DNA of 5,660 nt from Bacteroidota bacterium (GTDB lineage: Bacteria > Bacteroidota > Bacteroidia > SXHM01), in NCBI GenBank assembly GCA_005773695.1, contig SXHM01000186.1, forward strand, positions 1-5,660, read 5' to 3'. Each line of letters starts with the position of its first letter. Position 1 is the first letter of the stretch. The notes under the pieces were generated by a model. That model searched no databases, had not been told where the DNA came from, and saw nothing but the letters and a program-made list of their open reading frames with translations. Below, piece by piece: positions 1 through 5,633 of the stretch. The translations under genes and the position numbers were made by a program.

Positions 1-2
1 CC

Positions 3-128
3 GATTTGAAAATGAAATTTAATAAACCTGATGAAGTGCAAGTAAAGTTTAAGCGCAAGACTAAACGTTATACTATAAGAGGTATAAAAGTTAAAGATCA
101 GTTTTATTATGAACTGATTAAGAAATAG
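3..128 (+). CDS. C-terminal end of an unidentified lysine-rich protein (5' partial)
   Basis: The third forward frame is open from the left edge of the window for 41 codons and ends at TAG (126-128), while the other two forward frames hit stops within 22 bases. The visible residues are rich in Lys and Arg and alternate basic and hydrophobic residues (for example VQVKFKRK, YTIRGIKV), which would suit a beta-rich or nucleic-acid-binding tail. It ends in ELIKK. I do not recognise a family. There is an in-frame ATG at 12-14, so a tiny stand-alone ORF is formally possible, but the codon before it is also open and a gene running off the window is simpler. No terminator is evident after it. Confidence 0.4.
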   Translation, partial: DLKMKFNKPDEVQVKFKRKTKRYTIRGIKVKDQFYYELIKK

Positions 129-241
129 ATTGCGATACATAATACTGATTTCTTTGTGTGTTTATTGTACATTATGAATCATATTAAGCGGTTGGACTTT
201 GAGAAAGAGGATAAAGAGGAGAAGATGTGATTTTGTTTTAA

Positions 242-272
242 TTGTTTTAAAAACTAAATTATTTTAAGTTTG
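242..272 (+). promoter_or_regulatory. Bacteroidota-type promoter for the FISUMP gene
   Basis: TTG at 242-244 is followed by a 20-base spacer and then TAAGTTTG at 265-272, which matches the Bacteroidota -33/-7 pattern (TTG, 19-21 bases, TAnnTTTG). The predicted transcript would start near 278-280. That leaves a leader of about 20 bases, A/T-rich and without a Shine-Dalgarno, before the ATG at 298, as is common in this phylum. Confidence 0.5.
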
Positions 273-297
273 TGTTTATCTTTCTAATTTTATTAAT

Positions 298-1011
298 ATG
301 AAAAGTCTAGCTCTTATCCTACTGCCTATAGTTGTATTTATGCTCACCCGATTTAATCAAAAAATTTCGGTAGAAGAACAGGTGAAAAAATCGGCAGAAA
401 TCAGTACACCTTCTCTAGCGAATGGAACTGTTACTGATATTGATGGGAATGTTTACAAAACTGTAGTTATAGGTAAACAGACATGGATGGCAGAAAATCT
501 AAAAACCTTCTCCTATCGTGACGGATCATTTGATCTTGCGCCAATTCAGGATCGCTTTGCATTTCTTGAAGTTACCAGCGGTGCTTTTACAATATATAAC
601 GGTAACGGAGAAATGGATGCTAAATATGGTAAACTCTACAACTGGTATGCTGTAAATGACAGCCATGGACTTTGTCCAGAAGGTTGGCACATTCCAAGCG
701 TTGCTGAGTGGGAAATTTTATTTAACCAACTAGGTGGAAAAACTATTGCAGGTGCTGCAATGAAATCGGTTAAGAAATTTGCAAATGATACTGTTGCAAA
801 AAACAGTAGCGGTTTTTCTGCATTACCTGGTGGAAGAAATATAAAACATTCTTATTTTTCTGATGAGGGGCTTTTCGGCTATTTTTGGACATCAACTCAA
901 GTTGACGAGGAAAATGCAAATTATGTCAGTTTAATCTATTGGAGTAAAGATGTAAGGGTTGAAAAGTCTTTGAAAAGCACAGGCTATAGTTGCCGTTGTA
1001 TAAAAGATTAG
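298..1011 (+). CDS. FISUMP-domain (Fibrobacter succinogenes major paralogous domain) exported protein
   Basis: This 237-residue protein carries the FISUMP domain (TIGR02145/PF09603 type), found in secreted and surface proteins of Bacteroidota and Fibrobacterota. Its biochemical role is not established. The N-terminus has a hydrophobic stretch (about residues 3-17) that would serve as a signal peptide or membrane anchor. No lipobox cysteine is present, so it is probably not a lipoprotein. Residues 43-237 hold the family landmarks in order: TVTDIDGNVYKTVVIG (44-59), TWMAENLKT (62-70), GKLYNWYAVN (111-120), LCPEGWHIPS..EW (125-138), SSGFSALPGG (170-179), FWTST (196-200) and a C-terminal YSCRCIKD. 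C125 and C232 or C234 are the usual family cysteines and could form a disulfide; the CRC doublet gives one extra. The first ATG lies about 25 bases downstream of the -7 box, which supports this start. The gene appears monocistronic, with its own promoter and terminator. Confidence 0.9.
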   Translation: MKSLALILLPIVVFMLTRFNQKISVEEQVKKSAEISTPSLANGTVTDIDGNVYKTVVIGKQTWMAENLKTFSYRDGSFDLAPIQDRFAFLEVTSGAFTIYNGNGEMDAKYGKLYNWYAVNDSHGLCPEGWHIPSVAEWEILFNQLGGKTIAGAAMKSVKKFANDTVAKNSSGFSALPGGRNIKHSYFSDEGLFGYFWTSTQVDEENANYVSLIYWSKDVRVEKSLKSTGYSCRCIKD

Positions 1012-1054
1012 ATAATGCCAATTTTTTAGTAATTTCTTGACATCTCCGTATGCG

Positions 1055-1087
1055 GAATATCATCTTCCAGATATTCTTTTCCTTTTT
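1055..1087 (+). terminator. Rho-independent terminator of the FISUMP gene
   Basis: GAATATC (1055-1061) and GATATTC (1070-1076) form a perfect 7-bp stem around an 8-base loop, extendable by a G-T pair. The T-rich run TTTTCCTTTTT (1077-1087) follows immediately. It lies 44 bases after the FISUMP stop codon. A smaller TCCG/CGGA hairpin just before it overlaps its base and may compete. Confidence 0.75.
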
Positions 1088-1195
1088 AATTAAAGCCAAA
1101 TTATTCATAAACCTTTCCAAGATATATTATTATTGTTTAAATTATGCATTTATTTAACTTCTTGCTTTTCCAAATAATTCAGGAGTTTTTGACTT

Positions 1196-1203
1196 TATAT
1201 TTG
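1196..1203 (+). promoter_or_regulatory. Isolated -7-like box TATATTTG
   Basis: TATATTTG is an exact match to the Bacteroidota TAnnTTTG -7 pattern and lies downstream of the FISUMP terminator. No TTG sits at the expected 19-21-base spacing; the nearest candidates are 31 and 5 bases away. In AT-rich DNA such a match can arise by chance. It is listed because a terminator-like hairpin follows about 75 bases later. Confidence 0.25.
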
Positions 1204-1277
1204 TATAATCAAAATGTTATAAAAGGAACTATATCATTAAGCGTATTAGGATAAAGTCACACTTAATAGCGTCAACT

Positions 1278-1319
1278 AAAAAAAGACATCCGCCATAACT
1301 GCGAGAGGTTTTTCTTTTT
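1278..1319. terminator. Terminator-like hairpin, possibly bidirectional
   Basis: An A-tract (1278-1284) leads into an imperfect hairpin whose arms meet at a TAAC tetraloop (1296-1299). Pairs include CA/TG at the loop, GC/CG, TC/GA and then AAAAAG with CTTTTT at the base, with a few bulges and mismatches. The 3' side is the T-rich run TTTTTCTTTTT (1309-1319). Because A- and T-tracts flank the hairpin, it could act on plus-strand transcription or, read on the other strand, back up the terminator of the acyl-CoA dehydrogenase operon. Confidence 0.4.
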
Positions 1320-1334
1320 ACAGTCTGGCATATT

Positions 1335-1413
1335 AAATAAAAACCTGAGAAACAGTGGTAATCTTTTTAAAGCTTAAGAATCATAGATTACAATTTAGCA
1401 GATTATTTCTCAG
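1335..1413 (-). terminator. Terminator of the acyl-CoA dehydrogenase operon, overlapping its stop codon
   Basis: Outer arms 1345-1352 (CTGAGAAA) and 1406-1413 (TTTCTCAG) are perfect complements. Nested inside, 1358-1364 (GTAATCT) pairs perfectly with 1385-1391 (AGATTAC), leaving a 20-base apical region. Read on the minus strand, the structure is followed directly by GTTTTTATTT (1344-1335). The promoter-proximal arm lies in the last codons of the gene, just before the TAA at 1405-1403. The long apical part makes it less canonical than the FISUMP terminator. Confidence 0.5.
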
Positions 1414-3013
1414 TCAGGCGCGTAAAGTAATTTACAAACCCCATCATCTCACCAAGGTTCGAAATTTTTATTTTGCCCATCATTACCGCCATCTGCGGGT
1501 TGGTGCGGCCCAGCTCCACATCTTCGTAGTCCGTAGCTTTTGCGCGTACTACGCATTTAGCTTCACCGTTCAGTCCATCTTCAACTGTGCAAATACCGTC
1601 CACTACAATAGCCGTAAAATGTCCTCCTGTTTCGCCTTCAATCTCGAAATGAAAACGGGTGTTTACTCCTGCTGCTTTATCTGCTTTAAAACGTTCTGGT
1701 AATGATTTAATAATTTCTGATGCTTTCTCCATTTTGTTTGATTTTTGATTGTTATTGGAATTGTTTGTTGTTTGTTCTTTTTCGTTTGTTATTTGTTTTT
1801 TGTCATTTGCTGCTTGACTTGTTACATCTGTCTTTTGGCTTTTAGTGCCGTACGCACTCTTATACTGCACATCATCAATCACAATTTTGGCAAGAATTTC
1901 TTTCATGATTTCAGATGTTCCGCCTACAATAGTTCCCACCCGTGCATCGCGATACATGCGTGCAATGGTATATTCTTCCATGTAGCCGTAGCCGCCAAAA
2001 CACTGCAGACATTCATCCGCCACTTTTTTGCCCAGTTCGGTGGCAAGCAATTTTATCATGCTGCATTCTTTTACTGCCATTTCGCCTTTGCTGAAAAGCC
2101 ATGCCGCCTGATATACCAATTGGCGCGCAGCTTCTATCTCCGTAGCAAGGTCCACCAATTTGTGGCGTAATACCTGAAACTTTTTTATCGGTCTGCCGAA
2201 TGCTTCGCGCTCGGCAATATATTTCAATGTTATTTCTAAGCAATGTTGTGCGCCCGAAACACCACCAATTCCTGCCACCAAACGCTCCAGCTGAAAGCTC
2301 TCCATGATATAATAAAAGCCTTTGTTTTCTTCGCCTATAAGGTTGCTTGCAGGAACACGCACGTTGTCAAAAAATAACTCGGCAGTATCACTGCTATGCC
2401 ACCCCATTTTTTTTAGTTTGTTGGTTTTAAAACCCGGAATACCTTGGTCAACCATTAGCAGGCTTATGCCGCTCATACCCTGTTCGGGTGCAGTTTTGCA
2501 GGCAAGCGTTACAAAGTCGCCATAGTATCCGTTGGTAATAAATGTTTTAGAACCGTTGATGATGTATTCATCACCCACACGAATGGCAGTAGTTTTTATA
2601 GCTGCCACATCAGAGCCTGCATTAGGTTCAGATATTGCTAATGACCCCCATGCCTCACCGCTTATTGCTTTTGGTAAATATTTTTTCTTTAGTTCTGCAC
2701 TTCCGGCTTTCAGTAAATGTGCGGTAGCCATGTATTGATGCACACCGTGGGCAGCAGCAAAGCCTCCCATAGTGCAGCGAGCAGCTTCTTCTAATAAAAC
2801 TACAGTATTAAAAAAATCAGCATTAGTTCCGCCATATTCTTCCGGAAAATTAATTCCCAGAAAACCAAGGTCGCCCATACGTTTCCAGATGGCTTTATCA
2901 ATCTGTTGTTTTTCTTCCCATTCGTTGGCGCGAGGCACTACTTCAGTTTCTATAAACTGGCGCAAACTTTGGCGGAAAAGCTCGTGTTCCTCGGTGAAAT
3001 AAATTGAAGCCAA
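1403..3013 (-). CDS. Acyl-CoA dehydrogenase (LCAD/IVD type) fused to a C-terminal SCP2 lipid-carrier domain
   Basis: This 536-residue protein has two domains. Residues 1 to about 383 are a complete FAD-dependent acyl-CoA dehydrogenase, which would introduce an alpha-beta double bond in an acyl-CoA and pass electrons to ETF. Signature 1 is AISEPNAGSDVAA (126-138); signature 2 starts at Q337 and ends at D356. The family's usual MCAD/SCAD catalytic Glu position is Gly here (G364 in VGGTSEIM), while E243 in QLERLVAG sits where LCAD and isovaleryl-CoA dehydrogenase carry theirs, so the enzyme is probably active. Residues about 384-427 are a low-complexity N/Q/K/T linker. Residues about 429-536 are an SCP2 sterol/lipid-binding domain (FHFEIEG, VVDGICTVEDG, NPQMAVMMGKIKISN). 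The start is TTG, chosen because the N-terminus SIYFTEEHELFRQ fits the family, an AGGAG lies 7 bases upstream, and the next in-frame Met is residue 46. The stop of the upstream gene ends 2 bases before it, implying translational coupling. No N-terminal targeting signal is seen, so it should be cytoplasmic. The acyl substrate cannot be told from sequence. Confidence 0.92.
   Translation of the reverse strand: MASIYFTEEHELFRQSLRQFIETEVVPRANEWEEKQQIDKAIWKRMGDLGFLGINFPEEYGGTNADFFNTVVLLEEAARCTMGGFAAAHGVHQYMATAHLLKAGSAELKKKYLPKAISGEAWGSLAISEPNAGSDVAAIKTTAIRVGDEYIINGSKTFITNGYYGDFVTLACKTAPEQGMSGISLLMVDQGIPGFKTNKLKKMGWHSSDTAELFFDNVRVPASNLIGEENKGFYYIMESFQLERLVAGIGGVSGAQHCLEITLKYIAEREAFGRPIKKFQVLRHKLVDLATEIEAARQLVYQAAWLFSKGEMAVKECSMIKLLATELGKKVADECLQCFGGYGYMEEYTIARMYRDARVGTIVGGTSEIMKEILAKIVIDDVQYKSAYGTKSQKTDVTSQAANDKKQITNEKEQTTNNSNNNQKSNKMEKASEIIKSLPERFKADKAAGVNTRFHFEIEGETGGHFTAIVVDGICTVEDGLNGEAKCVVRAKATDYEDVELGRTNPQMAVMMGKIKISNLGEMMGFVNYFTRLTEK
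1733..1803 (-). repeat. Low-complexity A/C-rich tract coding the interdomain linker
   Basis: On the coding strand this stretch is almost only A and C, with recurring AACAAA and CAAACAA units. It encodes Asn, Gln, Lys and Thr (about residues 404-427) between the dehydrogenase and SCP2 domains. The composition differs sharply from both flanking domains and resembles an A-rich Bacteroidota leader. It runs up to ATG 1732-1730, the first codon of the SCP2 part. Confidence 0.7.
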
Positions 3014-3015
3014 TG

Positions 3016-3783
3016 TTATTCTCCTAAAACTGATTTCACCACTTTGAAGTCAACCGCATTGGCAATTTTCACCAAAATGTCTTTGTTCTCAATATTATTA
3101 CCTTCTACTTTAATAACTCCGGCACCTGCAATTACAACAACACTTCCGTTTTTTCTGTTTGTGTCAAATTTTTCCAAAGCGCGGTATTCAGCAATTTTTA
3201 TAGGCGATGATTTTTGCCCTTCCATTCCGGGCATTGCATAACCGGGCATAGGGTTTTCGCTTGCAGCATTTGCGTGTGCCGAAGCCACTTCATTTGCCCA
3301 CATCGTGTTGTTGGTAATGGTAACTGTGATTGATGGGTCGCCAAAACCTCCTGGCATACCCGGCATGCCTGGCATTGCAGTTGGAGCAGGCATACCCGCG
3401 GCTGGAGCTGGAGTTCCGGTAATAGTTGCTTTTGTTGCAGCCGGTTCCGATTTTTTTAGTGAAGGATTAGAGTAAGTGCGTGTAACGCTTACTTCGCCCT
3501 GTCCCATCATTGGCATTGGCATTGCAGAGCCTCGCTCGGCTGGTGGATTTTGATTCCAACCCTCCACAGTTTTAGGTAATGAAACAGCAAGCTGACCACT
3601 GAAAAGCTTTACCGTTTCTTCTTTGGCTTTTGCAATAGATACAAGAGCATCCTGATATTTTTTTGCTTTCAGGTTCTCCGTTGCTTTTGTAAGATTTTTT
3701 TCTGCTTCAGCACTTTCGCTAGTTTGCGAAAACGATGATGTGTAAACAAACAGCATCGAGGCAAAAAGAATAATTTTATTCAT
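3016..3783 (-). CDS. Exported protein of unknown function with Met/Pro/Gly-rich segments
   Basis: This 255-residue protein begins with a clear Sec signal peptide (MNKII, hydrophobic core, SSFSQ; cleavage near residue 19-20), so it should be periplasmic or surface-exposed. Mature residues 21-66 are charged and likely helical (AEAEKNLTKATENLKAKKY). Then come LPKTVEGW (69-76), an AMPMPMMG patch (87-94), SVTRTY (99-104), a Pro/Ala/Met/Gly stretch with GMP repeats (124-149), SITVTITNN (151-159), a second MPG patch (178-189), EYRALEKFD (199-207) and a beta-like SVVVIAGAGVIKVEG (214-228). The order of LP..GW, V(S/T)RTY and the final strands reminds me of uncharacterised periplasmic proteins in other phyla, but I cannot name a family. 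An in-frame ATG 21 bases upstream (3804-3802) would add MFENINT before the signal peptide and overlap a -7-like box, so the ATG at 3783 is preferred. The gene is first in an operon with the acyl-CoA dehydrogenase. Confidence 0.75.
   Translation of the reverse strand: MNKIILFASMLFVYTSSFSQTSESAEAEKNLTKATENLKAKKYQDALVSIAKAKEETVKLFSGQLAVSLPKTVEGWNQNPPAERGSAMPMPMMGQGEVSVTRTYSNPSLKKSEPAATKATITGTPAPAAGMPAPTAMPGMPGMPGGFGDPSITVTITNNTMWANEVASAHANAASENPMPGYAMPGMEGQKSSPIKIAEYRALEKFDTNRKNGSVVVIAGAGVIKVEGNNIENKDILVKIANAVDFKVVKSVLGE
3021..3025 (-). promoter_or_regulatory. Shine-Dalgarno AGGAG that fixes the TTG start of the dehydrogenase
   Basis: On the minus strand AGGAG lies inside the last codons of the upstream gene (TTA GGA GAA TAA) and is separated by 7 bases from the TTG at 3013-3011. 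Good Shine-Dalgarno sites are uncommon in Bacteroidota, and this one may offset the weak start codon. Confidence 0.6.
3337..3414 (-). repeat. Short imperfect tandem repeats coding Gly-Met-Pro units
   Basis: Three adjacent 9-base units (3352-3360, 3361-3369, 3370-3378) vary around YGGCATRCC on the plus strand and encode (A/G)-M-P on the minus strand, within a wider Pro/Ala/Gly/Met-rich stretch of the exported protein. Such units can change copy number by slippage. A related MPG patch is encoded near 3217-3250. Confidence 0.6.
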
Positions 3784-3797
3784 AGTATTTATATTTT

Positions 3798-3806
3798 CAA
3801 ACATTA
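3798..3806 (-). promoter_or_regulatory. Possible -7 element of the minus-strand operon
   Basis: Minus-strand TAATGTTTG resembles TAnnTTTG but has one extra base between TA and TTTG. No TTG was found at the expected upstream spacing. It would place transcription start only about 8-10 bases before the ATG at 3783, which would exclude the alternative upstream ATG. This is a weak call. Confidence 0.3.
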
Positions 3807-3826
3807 GGGGCAGCGAAGATAAGGTT

Positions 3827-3858
3827 TTCGTTAAAATCTGCGATATATTTTACTTTTG
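3827..3858 (+). promoter_or_regulatory. Bacteroidota-type promoter of the phospho-sugar mutase gene
   Basis: TACTTTTG (3851-3858) matches TAnnTTTG exactly. The -33 position, 20 bases upstream, holds TTCG (3827-3830), one change from TTTG. The transcript would start about 10 bases before the ATG at 3876, with an A-rich leader. It lies in the 92-bp gap shared with the divergent operon, so the two promoters may influence each other. Confidence 0.6.
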
Positions 3859-3875
3859 CCGCACAAACAAGAAAG

Positions 3876-5600
3876 ATGACAAACGAACAACTAATTTCAA
3901 AAGCAAAACAGTGGCTTAATCCTGTCTATGATGAGGAAACACGCAACCGTGTAAAGTGGCTTATTGATAACGACCAAAATGAACTTGATGAATGTTTATA
4001 CCGCGACCTTGAATTTGGTACTGGTGGTTTGCGCGGAATCATGGGTGTTGGCACCAACCGTATGAATATTTACACAGTTGCAATGGCAACTCAAGGTTTA
4101 TGCAACTACCTGAAAAAAACATATCCCGGTGAGTTGCTGAAAGCTGCTATAGCTTATGATTCACGTAATAATAGTGCGTTGTTTGCCCGCAAAACAGCTG
4201 AGATTTTTTCGGCAAATGGTTTTATGGTTTACATCTTTGAAGAGTTACGTCCTACACCACAGTTGTCGTTTGCTATCAGGCATTATGGCTGTCATACAGG
4301 CGTTGTGGTAACTGCCTCACACAACCCAAAAGAATACAACGGCTACAAGGTTTACTGGAATGATGGAGGACAACTGGTTGCTCCACACGATAAAAATATT
4401 ATCGCTGAAGTTCAGGCTATCAAAGGCATTGAAGATGTAAATAATGATGCCATTGATAAACTAATTCTTACTGTGAAAGACGACATTGATGTTGCTTACA
4501 TCGAAAAGATGAAGCTACTTTCCCTTTCTCCTGAAGCTATTCAGAGACAAAGCAATTTGAAAATAGTATACACTTCATTACACGGAACAGGGATTACACT
4601 CGCCCCTCGTTTGCTCAAAGAATATGGATTTACCAATATATTAACTGTTGCTGAGCAGGATAAACCTGAAGGAAATTTCCCTACAGTTCATTCACCTAAT
4701 CCTGAAGAGCCAGCTGCGCTAGCACTCGCACTGAAAAAAGCAGAAGCCGAAAATGCTGAATTGGTAATGGGAACCGACCCCGATAGCGACCGCGTTGGAA
4801 TTGCTGTAAAAGACAATGACGGTAAATTTATTCTGCTCAACGGAAATCAAACAGGTTCGTTGTTAGTTTATTATTTACTGCGCAGATGGAGTGAGCTTGG
4901 CAAACTTGATGGCAAACAGTTTGTTGCTAAAACGATTGTTACCACTTCGCTGATTGAAAAAATTGCAAGCAGTTATAAAGTTGAATGCTATGATGTGCTT
5001 ACAGGTTTTAAATTCATAGCCGAACTGATTAAAAACTTAGAAGGTAAAAAACAATTTATCGGTGGGGGAGAGGAGAGCTACGGCTATCTTGCAGGTGATT
5101 TTGTGCGCGATAAAGATGCTATTCTTTCCTGCGCCCTTATTGCCGAAATGACTGCATGGGCAAAGGATAATGGTAAAACATTATACAATCTGCTGATTGA
5201 TGTTTATCTGGAGTTTGGTTTCTATAAAGAAGGTTTGCTCTCTCTTACCAAGAAAGGTAAAGAAGGCTCAGAAGAAATTGTACGTATGATGGAGGGCTTT
5301 CGCACAACACCACCTGCAATATTAGATAACTCAAAAGTGATGGTGATAAAAGATTTTAAAAACAACACCGTTAAAAATACAGCTACAGGACTTGTAATTG
5401 AAACCGGCTTGCCAAAGTCTGATGTAATGCAGTTTGTTTGCGAAAACGGAACAGTTGTAACCGTGCGTCCTTCAGGCACCGAACCTAAAATAAAATTCTA
5501 TTTCAGTATTTGTGGTCACTTACAAATCCGTGAAGATTTTGAAAAAGAAAATTCAGCATTGGATGAGAGGATTGATGAGCTGAAGAAAGCATTTGCTTGA
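3876..5600 (+). CDS. pgcA: Phospho-sugar mutase (phosphoglucomutase/phosphomannomutase, PgcA/PGM2 type)
   Basis: This 574-residue cytoplasmic enzyme of the alpha-D-phosphohexomutase superfamily interconverts sugar 1- and 6-phosphates through a phosphoserine and a bisphosphate intermediate. In PgcA relatives the main substrate is glucose phosphate, feeding UDP-glucose, glycogen and envelope sugars. All four domains look intact. The N-terminal motif is RDLEFGTGGLRG (43-54), and the catalytic serine S148 sits in TASHNPKEYNGYKVYW. The Mg-binding loop is DPDSD (301-305), followed by R306; the sugar-specificity loop is GGGEESYGYL (396-405); the phosphate-binding loop is RPSGTEPK (531-538). Length and motif order match Bacillus subtilis PgcA (about 580 residues) closely. 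PGM2-group proteins also include phosphopentomutases, so exact sugar preference is inferred. The ATG at 3876 lies 17 bases after a good -7 box, and the first residues MTNEQLISKAKQWL match the family start. The gene is divergent from the minus-strand operon and appears monocistronic within the window. Confidence 0.95.
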   Translation: MTNEQLISKAKQWLNPVYDEETRNRVKWLIDNDQNELDECLYRDLEFGTGGLRGIMGVGTNRMNIYTVAMATQGLCNYLKKTYPGELLKAAIAYDSRNNSALFARKTAEIFSANGFMVYIFEELRPTPQLSFAIRHYGCHTGVVVTASHNPKEYNGYKVYWNDGGQLVAPHDKNIIAEVQAIKGIEDVNNDAIDKLILTVKDDIDVAYIEKMKLLSLSPEAIQRQSNLKIVYTSLHGTGITLAPRLLKEYGFTNILTVAEQDKPEGNFPTVHSPNPEEPAALALALKKAEAENAELVMGTDPDSDRVGIAVKDNDGKFILLNGNQTGSLLVYYLLRRWSELGKLDGKQFVAKTIVTTSLIEKIASSYKVECYDVLTGFKFIAELIKNLEGKKQFIGGGEESYGYLAGDFVRDKDAILSCALIAEMTAWAKDNGKTLYNLLIDVYLEFGFYKEGLLSLTKKGKEGSEEIVRMMEGFRTTPPAILDNSKVMVIKDFKNNTVKNTATGLVIETGLPKSDVMQFVCENGTVVTVRPSGTEPKIKFYFSICGHLQIREDFEKENSALDERIDELKKAFA

Positions 5601-5604
5601 TCAG

Positions 5605-5633
5605 TTGCAGGGCACAAACGAAAACACCTGCAA
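5605..5633 (+). other. Inverted repeat just after the phospho-sugar mutase gene
   Basis: TTGCAGG (5605-5611) and CCTGCAA (5627-5633) are perfect 7-bp complements around a 15-base A-rich loop, starting 5 bases after the stop codon. No T-tract follows, so it is not a standard intrinsic terminator. CAGGG (5608-5612) can alternatively pair with CCCTG (5640-5644). It may be an mRNA-stabilising or partly Rho-linked 3' end; the window ends too soon to tell. Confidence 0.3.

Larger units (their letters stand above)
1012..1402. other. Structured intergenic region between convergent genes
   Basis: This stretch of 391 bases contains no protein gene I can support. In order it holds the FISUMP terminator (1055-1087), AT-rich sequence with nothing recognised (1088-1195), a -7-like box (1196-1203), an imperfect inverted repeat (1236-1244 with 1259-1267), a terminator-like hairpin flanked by A- and T-tracts (1278-1319), and most of the hairpin that probably ends the minus-strand operon (1345-1413). 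Open frames crossing it on either strand lack family features and overlap the ends of real genes. Confidence 0.6.

Noticed and set aside
138..176. Inverted repeat CATAAT (138-143) / ATTATG (171-176) after the left-edge gene
   Set aside because: It is only 6 A/T-rich pairs with a 27-base loop and no T-tract, so not a credible terminator.
174..230. 18-codon ATG-started open frame rich in Lys and Glu, ahead of the FISUMP promoter
   Set aside because: No promoter, Shine-Dalgarno or family is visible, and a frame of this length is expected by chance.
926..1120. 64-codon minus-strand open frame
   Set aside because: It runs antisense through the end of the FISUMP gene and across its terminator, with no recognisable family or start signal.
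1306..1346. Perfect 8-bp inverted repeat AGGTTTTT (1306-1313) / AAAAACCT (1339-1346)
   Set aside because: The loop is 25 bases, the stem is mostly A/T, and both arms are better explained as flanks of the two neighbouring terminator hairpins.
1355..2170. Plus-strand open frames of 115 and 141 codons opposite the dehydrogenase
   Set aside because: They are antisense to well-supported domains, with Phe/Cys/His-rich translations typical of shadow frames.
3784..3804. Upstream ATG adding MFENINT to the exported protein
   Set aside because: It would put polar residues before an already complete signal peptide, and it overlaps a -7-like box, so it is probably not in the transcript's translated part.
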